A stretch of 64,000 nt of DNA from Cladocopium goreaui (lineage: Eukaryota > Sar > Dinophyceae > Suessiales > Symbiodiniaceae). Below, piece after piece: positions 57,979 to 64,000 of this stretch; position 1 is the first letter of the stretch, and each line of letters opens with the position of its first letter. The stretch covers positions 1 through 64,000 of the forward strand of contig CAMXCT020001019.1 in NCBI GenBank assembly GCA_947184155.2, written 5' to 3'. The notes under the pieces are model-generated. The model was given only the letters and a program-made list of their open reading frames with translations, did not search any database and was not told where the DNA came from. Position numbers and translations under genes: made by a program.

Positions 57979-58686
57979 GGCGTGTGGCTGTGAAACTCAA
58001 AGCAAAATTGTGGCTGTATAGATGTGGTGCTGTGATGTCTTTCCTGTGCTGCTTACATCTAGACATGTCAAATTGACACCAAGTTATGTTTCCTTCCTGT
58101 GGACAAAAAACACATGTAAAGCAAGTATCAAACAAGCTCCAACCATGGACCATGCAGGAAAACAGACTCACACAATGTCCATGTGCAAGAAACATGCAGC
58201 CATGAAGGCTCAACCATGGCAAACCAACAAAGTGCAAGAAACATGCAGCCATGAAGGCCCAACCATGGCAAACCAACAAAGTGCAAGAAACATGCAGCCA
58301 TGAAGGCTCAACCATGGCAAACCAACAGACATGCAGCCATCATGGCTCAACTTATTGCAAGCATACAGCAATCCAGACCCAACCTATGCAAACAGCCATC
58401 AAGCCTTCAGGCTCAACCTATACAAATTGTCAAGCATTATACTTAGTATTTGAAAAAAACCTTTAGCAAGTTTAGCTACTTTAGCAAAAACTTTAACAAC
58501 TTTAGCTAAAGCTTTAATTTTCCCTTAATTTTCCTTAGAAACTTTAACATGTTTAAATAATTTACCTAATCCTTTCACACATTTAACAAATTTATAAGAA
58601 GTTAAGATATGGTTACATATGACTTAGATGTGATTTACAATACGTTAACAAACATCACTAACTACTTAACAAACACCCAGCACATC
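57979..58686. other. Right subterminal region of the transposon
   Basis: 58196-58414 holds five hairpin motifs (58196-58211, 58245-58260, 58294-58309, 58333-58348, 58402-58414), three of them in tandem 49-bp units with CAACCATGGCAAACCAACAA. From 58440 the DNA is AT-rich with repeated CTTTAGC/AACTTTAAC words, mirroring the left end. Right inverted repeat at 58660-58686. Confidence 0.75.
58660..58686 (-). repeat. Right terminal inverted repeat
   Basis: Reverse complement of the left end; TA follows at 58687-58688. Confidence 0.9.
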
Positions 58687-58690
58687 TAAG

Positions 58691-59167
58691 TGGTGGGTGA
58701 TCATATTTTGATCCCGAAGCATTCCGCCCTCTCATGTCATTGATGGGCCTCCCTTCCTTCGAAATAGTCCGGTCTGGGTTTTGCTTTGGTACCCTGCCCA
58801 ATGGGCTCTCTGTCACCCCGCTGCGGACTAAGACTTCTTCAATGGCCTCATTTTCTGCAGCATCAGGAGTTTCGTTCGAGCACAAAAGCACGGCCCCATA
58901 GGATGCATCCTTCCATGCCTTTTCCAGCATTTCTTGCTCGTAGCCTCGGACCGAGCCGTGATTTTTGGCGCGCTCTCGGACTGGAGCAGTCCTTGCCCGA
59001 CTCGGGACTCCCTGCACGACACACTGCTGGAGATACGCAGCATGGTTTTGCGAAAGGCCTCTCAGCTTCCCATCTTTTGCATGTGCCAGGTGTTCCCCTG
59101 TTCGCTGCACTCTAGCAAGGTTGACCATACGGGCAGCCTCCGGCACGGACCTCATAGCAAGCAGCAT
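58691..59167 (-). CDS. Element D RT, N-terminal part
   Basis: VTESPLGRVPKQNPDRTISK followed by EGRPINDMRGRNASGSKYDH PPL, the usual fingers segment of this RT type, which stops exactly at the DNA transposon. Upstream residues (EEVLVRSG, YGAVLLCSNETPDAAENEAI) are the linker to the preceding domain. The rest is at 47063 and below. Confidence 0.75.
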
Positions 59168-59329
59168 GCGCAGCTCTCTTCACAACTTCTTCAGAGTATG
59201 GCTCTTGGCACACATCCAAATAGGTCTGGGCCAATTGCTCAGGATCCGTGGCAGCTCCAGCTCTTACCGTGTGGCTACCGTCGCTGGGTCCAAACCGGGT
59301 ATTTGGCTCTTGTCCCCCAAACCGGATAT

Positions 59330-60247
59330 TTAACTCTCTTCCAGCCTTCGGCTCCTGCTTGCAAATGGGATCAAAGTCTGAACTTGAATTTGAACCGCCC
59401 CCCCCCGTTGAACCGTCCCCCCCCGCATCACAGGTTGCGCAGGCAGGGGCGGCGGGTGGGAGATCGGCCCAAACGTGCGCCAAGGCACGCAAGGAGTGAC
59501 GTTCAGCAATGTAGGTTTGCCAATCCCAGTCTTCGTAGGCTGCTTTGACCACGAGGCCCCACGCAGCACACACACTGCTGGAGCATAGCGGCGAGCCGCG
59601 GAGTGCAAAGACGTTGGGCAGGGAGCTAGCTGCGAGGAGCCCGCTCGAGCCAACATCAACAGTGCCCAGGGGTATAGCTCCTGGGAAACTAACCACCAGG
59701 ACCGGTGCGGAGACGCGCCTGTGGTGAAAGGGATGATGCGGGCTCCCGTTTGGCTGCGAAGCTGTTGCATGCAAGGCAAATCCCAAAGCGTCGGGTACCG
59801 ACCAGTCGGAGAATCACCTTCAATGCAAAACAGGCGACCATTGGCTTCCAGAACATGGCAGAGGTCGGCAAGGAATGCAACACCGGCATTGTCTTCCACT
59901 TCCAATGGACGGGAACCGTCCCCTTCCACCTTCTCCCACGTGCGGGTCCCGCTGGACACTGTGCTCCGCGACTTGCATGGCACAAGGGATGCCTTGGTAG
60001 GTGAGGCCCTGTGTCCACCCACCTCCGCCCATGGAAACTTCTTGCCCGAGTGGTCCATAAGCAAAGGACAGCCGGTGTTGGAGGGAAGGGGCAGGCAGTG
60101 CAGGATGAGTGTGGAAGCAATCTCCCAAGGAGGCAGGTGGCTTTGGTGTTGATTGACCAACACGATAGGGGCGTTTCTGTTGCTGCGCGCACCTGGTGCA
60201 GGTGCAGAATATCTTCGACCTGACCACGGTCGAGAGATTCTTGCCAA
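59330..60247 (-). CDS. Element D segment before RT, possible methyltransferase-like part
   Basis: VAFLADLCHVLEANGRLFCI followed by EGDSPTGRYPTLWDLPCMQQ resembles the ENP-box region of the methyltransferase-like domains in the other elements (small-residue helix, then E-x2-P and a Trp-Pro pair). No motif I or PPC box was found, so the call is weak. The frame joins the Gag frame near 60200 and the next frame near 59330. Confidence 0.35.
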   Translation of the reverse strand: MARISRPWSGRRYSAPAPGARSNRNAPIVLVNQHQSHLPPWEIASTLILHCLPLPSNTGCPLLMDHSGKKFPWAEVGGHRASPTKASLVPCKSRSTVSSGTRTWEKVEGDGSRPLEVEDNAGVAFLADLCHVLEANGRLFCIEGDSPTGRYPTLWDLPCMQQLRSQTGARIIPFTTGASPHRSWWLVSQELYPWALLMLARAGSSQLAPCPTSLHSAARRYAPAVCVLRGASWSKQPTKTGIGKPTLLNVTPCVPWRTFGPISHPPPLPAQPVMRGGTVQRGGAVQIQVQTLIPFASRSRRLEES

Positions 60248-62616
60248 GGTTCTGTCGCCAACTCACGTGTGATCTTGCTTCGCTCCCGGAGCTTGGACAG
60301 GAAGGCATGAGGGTCGCGGGGCTGGAGTAGCCGCATATGGCTTCGGTGAATGGTGACAATCACCAACCGCTCGGAGTCCTCACCACTTCCATGGAGGAGG
60401 TCTGCTTCCAGTCGCCCAAAATAGGAAAGCCGAACTACCACCAAAGTTGTGCCCCGCAGGCTGTCTCCAGCGAGCGACAGCAATGTCCTGTAATCCTTTT
60501 CGTGGTGTGGGTAAACACAATCGTGGACGTTCTGCCTCAGGAAATGCTCAGTCTCTGTTATCCAAGCGGGTGGATCACCCAGGTGTGCATGTGCAGACGC
60601 TGCCTCTTCCCACAAAGTGTGCCGTAGTTGAGCTGCAGACTTTCTGGCTTTTTCCTCGCTGACTGTCGGGTCAAAAGCTTTTGCCAGACCAATACCCACA
60701 TGCAAGGGAAGGCATTGCCGCTCTTCAAACTCCTGACCGTCCCCAGTGGGAACGCCAGTCTCCACTACTGAGAGTTTGTCCTGGTAGTCAACGTAAGGAA
60801 TTGGAGGAATTCCGAGCTCTGCATCCAGACGGAGCTCACCGACGCCAACGCCTTCACTCCAAGAGGGCGGTGTGAATTCTGCATCTGCACGATGCCCGGC
60901 CTTTGGCTCGTACTTCAACGCTTCCAAATGGCGACATGCTTCCTCTGCTAGCGCCGGATGACCATGCTCCGCAGCTGTTTCAAGGCAGGCAATCAAATCC
61001 AGTCTCTCACCAACATCTTCGGCCGCAAGAATCCTGGCAACCACATGAGATTGCAAGTAATCTGATGGATCGTGGAGTTGGGCAAAAAGCCCGTTTGCGA
61101 GCAACTTCTGCCAACGCTGCATCCGGTCCAACTCCTGTGTAGACAGCTCGCTATCTGGAGGGGAGCCCTCCTCTTCACACTCCTGCGGCGGCAGTTCAAG
61201 CCACGAAAGATCAGGGCCTTTTACTGCCTCTTGCAGGTCATCTTCCATACGCGTCAAAGGAACTTGGTAGTCGGCAGGAACTGCCCATTGCGTATCGCCG
61301 GCCTTGTCCTCTTCGCCTGGCTCAGAGCCGGATTGCCGGCTTGCCTTTGTTTTTCCCTTGGGCTTGGCTTGCGCTTTGGCCTTGGGCTGTTGCATTTTTT
61401 CCAATTTTTCGGCTGCTGCTTGGGCTCGAAGTTGTGCAATCCGGCCGTCAACCTCCTTCGGGTCAATCTTGGGACCGCCCTTCAAGCCTCCCCGTCGGAT
61501 GACTTGCATTGCTACACTGTAATCCAATTTGGCCAGACCTGGCAAAGGCTCATGGGCGTGCTGGCACTTAGCCCCTTTGGGGCACCCCATATGCGTGGCT
61601 GCATCCCAACAGATGGGTTTGCTTGTTTTCGGGTCCTTAGGGGCATGCTCAATGGAACGAGAAGCTTCAGCTGGAGTCAATCTCTTTCCCGCAGGGTATG
61701 CGCCCTTTCCGACCAGGGCCGCTCCACCTGCTTCCTCTTCCTTCAAGTTGAGCTTCGGAGCCTTGCCCGATTTGTCAGCGTTCTCGTCGGGAAGGTCTGA
61801 CATGCCTGCAGTCTTCTTTTGCTTCAGATTGTGGTCGTGAAGCTGCTTGTGGAGCAACCTGGACATCTGCCTTTGTTGGCGAGGGACAACCACCGACTGG
61901 TAGTAGCCTTCTGGGTCTGACAAATCCCAGATTCTTGGGAATTGGAAGTTAGCAGTGCCATCCTTTCCCGGGGCCAGGGCATAAAGCTTTAGGTCTTCCA
62001 GTCTTGGGTTTTCCGTGCCTAAAGCAGCGCAAAGCTTTCTCCTACTTTCTCGGAGCTCTTCGCACCAAGCAGCCACCAACTCTTCAAACAATTCGATGCA
62101 ATAACTGGCTGGGAAGGCGTGCTCGTCCTCCTCATGGGCTTCCTTCAAGGCCTGGAGGCAAGCTACTCGTTCTTGCACATGTTCAACACCATAGCACGCA
62201 CCAAAAACTCGGATCGAGTTCTCTGCATAGCGGAGCCACGTGTTGAAAACCCCTGGCGGTCTGTTGCGTGGTTCGAGTTTGTTATCAGAGGAGGGGGTCC
62301 AGCTATCGAGTTGCTCGGATCGAGCAGTTATGCAATCGCTGGCATGCAATGTGTAGCTTTCTTTTCCTCCCCACCAGAGCCCGGCAATGGCCAACAGCAC
62401 CCTGTTCGTCATGAGCACTGGCCACTTGATCAAGTGCAACATGTGGCGGGCATGTTGGGCCACGCGTTTTCCTGCGTGGAATAATTCTTTCCCATAGACT
62501 CCAGGAGCAAGTAACTTCAATGGTGAGCGTACCGCATCCTCTTGCCAAGTAGACGTCCATCTTTTCTGCTTCTCGGATCGAGGAGAGGCTGCCCTTTGTG
62601 AGATTCTTATCATCAT
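59689..62616 (-). CDS. Element D Gag with canonical CCCH finger (975 codons)
   Basis: Capsid-like helical region (FNTWLRYAENSIRVFGACYG to RRKLCAALGTENPRL), then CWDAATHMGCPKGAKCQHAH, a C-x8-C-x5-C-x3-H finger that fits RNA-binding CCCH proteins, then a Lys/Ala-rich stretch (KAKAQAKPKGKTKASRQSG) and a long acidic region of unknown role (about 430-780). The last ~150 residues are out of frame. The first ~30 residues overlap the frame of 62303-63655, with the true junction near 62560. Inferred role: packaging of element RNA. Confidence 0.7.
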   Translation of the reverse strand: MMIRISQRAASPRSEKQKRWTSTWQEDAVRSPLKLLAPGVYGKELFHAGKRVAQHARHMLHLIKWPVLMTNRVLLAIAGLWWGGKESYTLHASDCITARSEQLDSWTPSSDNKLEPRNRPPGVFNTWLRYAENSIRVFGACYGVEHVQERVACLQALKEAHEEDEHAFPASYCIELFEELVAAWCEELRESRRKLCAALGTENPRLEDLKLYALAPGKDGTANFQFPRIWDLSDPEGYYQSVVVPRQQRQMSRLLHKQLHDHNLKQKKTAGMSDLPDENADKSGKAPKLNLKEEEAGGAALVGKGAYPAGKRLTPAEASRSIEHAPKDPKTSKPICWDAATHMGCPKGAKCQHAHEPLPGLAKLDYSVAMQVIRRGGLKGGPKIDPKEVDGRIAQLRAQAAAEKLEKMQQPKAKAQAKPKGKTKASRQSGSEPGEEDKAGDTQWAVPADYQVPLTRMEDDLQEAVKGPDLSWLELPPQECEEEGSPPDSELSTQELDRMQRWQKLLANGLFAQLHDPSDYLQSHVVARILAAEDVGERLDLIACLETAAEHGHPALAEEACRHLEALKYEPKAGHRADAEFTPPSWSEGVGVGELRLDAELGIPPIPYVDYQDKLSVVETGVPTGDGQEFEERQCLPLHVGIGLAKAFDPTVSEEKARKSAAQLRHTLWEEAASAHAHLGDPPAWITETEHFLRQNVHDCVYPHHEKDYRTLLSLAGDSLRGTTLVVVRLSYFGRLEADLLHGSGEDSERLVIVTIHRSHMRLLQPRDPHAFLSKLRERSKITRELATEPWQESLDRGQVEDILHLHQVRAATETPLSCWSINTKATCLLGRLLPHSSCTACPFPPTPAVLCLWTTRARSFHGRRWVDTGPHLPRHPLCHASRGAQCPAGPARGRRWKGTVPVHWKWKTMPVLHSLPTSAMFWKPMVACFALKVILRLVGTRRFGICLACNSFAAKREPASSLSPQARLRTGPGG

Positions 62617-63655
62617 CTTGAGCTTTTCTCAAGCCATCGATGGCATGAATGATGCGGTCAGCGCTCTGTGATTGGCTCCCGTCGCCAAGTGCCTCCGCAT
62701 AGGTGGCTCCTACCCTGCCTTCGGTCAAGGGGTTGTTGTGGGCTGGCTTGATGAGGCCTCGCCCACCTCCGTTGTTTTTTGGGAACAACGATGTTCCAGT
62801 CTCTCTCCCTGGCATGATTTTCAGCAAGGGGTTGGCTGGTCTGGTTGTCGCCGGTTGGACCAGGAGGGAATTGGCAGGCCTGTTTTCAGCGCACCCTTCG
62901 GTGAGGACCTCACCTGACCCAGTTGACTTTTCGACCGAAATTTGCCCCATCAGCAGGTCTGCCGAGGGATCTCCCAAACCAGGTGGGGACAGCACTTGGG
63001 GTCGCTTTGCTGCTGGTGGCTTGAAGTCCTTAGTGAGCTGGTCAGGCTCCACTCCAAACGCCGATGCAATTGTTTGCAATGTCTCTTCATCCAGATCTTT
63101 GGCGTCATGCTGAAGGACGGCGAGCTTGGCATCTTCAAGCGCTGCTTGACATTCATCCTCCTGTACATCCGGAAAAGCAGGCACAGGTGGCCAATCTCTG
63201 CTGGTGGCATTTTTCTTTTCAGGGCGAGGCGGCGTCATAAAGTCCAGCTCTCCAACGCTTTTCATGGGTTCCTGGAGATACGCCTCCGAATGCGGGAGGA
63301 TCTCCCGCACAGGCCGACTCGCCCATTGCGCCTCTTCCCTTTTTGTCCAGATCGGATCGCCGCTTGTGATCTCCCCCTCCCAGGTGCTGAGGACAGCTGC
63401 TTGATCTTCCGTGATCCGGCTGGCCAACACCGATATGCCTCTCCCAGCTTCATCATCGTGGGAATGGCGGAGAAAATTTTGCACCCAGTTTTTGCTAATC
63501 TTGCCCGCCCCGTTGTCAGCTGGAGGTGGGAGAACGGACTCACCTACAACAGTGGCTTTGGTTTTCAGGCCCGGCAGGTGGATGTCGACCCTTTCTTGAT
63601 TTCGGCCAGCTTGAGAGAAACCTTCCACGCTCCCCAGGAAGAGGAAGGCTACCAT
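62303..63655 (-). CDS. Element D Gag, N-terminal part
   Basis: First plausible ATG is 63655 (MVAFLFLGSVEGFSQAGRNQ); upstream codons are AT-rich filler. Acidic, Pro-rich N-terminal sequence with DECQAALEDAKLAVLQHDAK and a helix LDEETLQTIASAFGVEPDQL. It ends as coding at about 62560, where a frameshift moves into the CCCH-containing frame. No known domain. Confidence 0.5.
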   Translation of the reverse strand: MVAFLFLGSVEGFSQAGRNQERVDIHLPGLKTKATVVGESVLPPPADNGAGKISKNWVQNFLRHSHDDEAGRGISVLASRITEDQAAVLSTWEGEITSGDPIWTKREEAQWASRPVREILPHSEAYLQEPMKSVGELDFMTPPRPEKKNATSRDWPPVPAFPDVQEDECQAALEDAKLAVLQHDAKDLDEETLQTIASAFGVEPDQLTKDFKPPAAKRPQVLSPPGLGDPSADLLMGQISVEKSTGSGEVLTEGCAENRPANSLLVQPATTRPANPLLKIMPGRETGTSLFPKNNGGGRGLIKPAHNNPLTEGRVGATYAEALGDGSQSQSADRIIHAIDGLRKAQDDDKNLTKGSLSSIREAEKMDVYLARGCGTLTIEVTCSWSLWERIIPRRKTRGPTCPPHVALDQVASAHDEQGAVGHCRALVGRKRKLHIACQRLHNCSIRATR

Positions 63656-64000
63656 AAGGATCAAATAACATAAAATTTTATATATATATATATAAATTAA
63701 ATAATACATAAAAATTATGTATTTACATAATTTTTGCATATATGCAATTTTTATTTTTATTTTAAAATATATATAATTTTATTAAAATACATAATTTTTA
63801 TTTTATATATATATATAAATTAAATATATATAAAATAAAAATTATATATATAATTTTTATTTTTATATAAAATTAGTTTTATTTTGATTTTTGTGAATTT
63901 TAGCATAACACATCAAATTTATTTTCAAAACTTTTTGCGAATATGTATTCAAAATCTTTAAAAAAGTATTGATCATTTCGCGGCATGCAACCTTTTTTCA
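63656..64000. other. AT-rich sequence with TATATA runs
   Basis: No gene seen. Several (TA)n blocks alternate with TTTTTATTTTTA-like runs; resembles the (TA)n target of element A. Confidence 0.8.

Larger units (their letters stand above)
47066..58686 (-). mobile_element. 11.6-kb TIR DNA transposon inside the RT of element D
   Basis: Ends are inverted repeats: GATGTGCTGGGTGTTTGTTA at 47066 and its exact reverse complement ending at 58686, identical over 21 bp and recognisable to about 27. A TA is duplicated at each side. Genes, all minus strand: a Tnp2-like transposase (47967-50057), a Cys-motif protein (50507-51934), a coiled-coil protein (53926-54681), a CxxC/NLS protein (55047-55604) and a large protein in two frames (55824-57978). 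Non-coding parts carry many AGCC/GGCT hairpins. Two-bp duplication and transposase type fit the CMC superfamily, but the ends do not begin CACTA. Confidence 0.85.
58689..63655 (-). mobile_element. YR retroelement D, upstream part
   Basis: Gag with a CCCH finger, a possible methyltransferase-like segment and the N-terminal part of RT. Upstream of 63655 the sequence is AT-rich and the expected A1 is not seen, so the element either extends outside the window or is interrupted there. Confidence 0.72.

Noticed and set aside
47064..58688. A piggyBac-type TTAA target duplication
   Set aside because: The flanks read CTTA and TAAG, so only TA is duplicated; four-base TTAA is not present on both sides.

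Overview
The window is best read as dinoflagellate nuclear DNA made almost entirely of transposable elements. Evidence for the host: two copies of a 15-base match to the 3' part of the dinoflagellate spliced leader (CCATTTTGGCTCAAG, 22055-22069 and 14037-14051, minus strand), long same-strand protein arrays, copia and tyrosine-recombinase (YR) retroelements with CCCH-finger Gag proteins and methyltransferase-like domains, and large low-complexity arrays. No bacterial operon, rRNA, tRNA or CRISPR was seen. Nearly every recognisable ORF is on the minus strand, so element 5' ends lie at the higher coordinates.

Layout. 1-6852: a copia-type LTR retrotransposon cut by the left edge, with a 155-bp insertion in its reverse transcriptase (RT) and a C-terminal extension carrying a membrane helix. 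6853-9640: unassigned DNA with weak candidate exons. 9850-12551: satellites. 12624-22265: YR retroelement A (13501-22132) in a (TA)n target whose empty version is still present at 12624-12906. 22632-40556: YR retroelement B, whose recombinase gene is split by YR retroelement C (30140-39039). 40657-63655: a fourth, different YR retroelement D (Gag, RT, RNase H, methyltransferase-like, YR, J-domain), whose RT is split by an 11.6-kb terminal-inverted-repeat DNA transposon (47066-58686) coding for a Tnp2/CMC-like transposase and several unknown proteins. 63656-64000: AT-rich DNA.

Elements A, B and C share one architecture. In transcription order it is terminal repeat A1, YR, Gag with a CCCH finger, methyltransferase-like domain, RT, RNase H, then B1-A2-B2. 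This is the split-direct-repeat layout of Ngaro/PAT-type elements, but with the recombinase first. In all three, the end of B and the beginning of A are complementary, so the B1/A2 junction is a palindrome (arms 18, 14 and 11 bp; spacer exactly 25 bp in B and C) that looks like a tyrosine-recombinase crossover site. The YR proteins of A, B and C also share a Ser/Asp-rich linker and a Cys/His tail around ACGR.

All copies carry frameshifts, stops or insertions, so this is a graveyard that still records the order of events: C went into B, the DNA transposon went into D, and A went into a duplicated TA-rich repeat. Assignments rest on motifs read by eye; no database search was possible.
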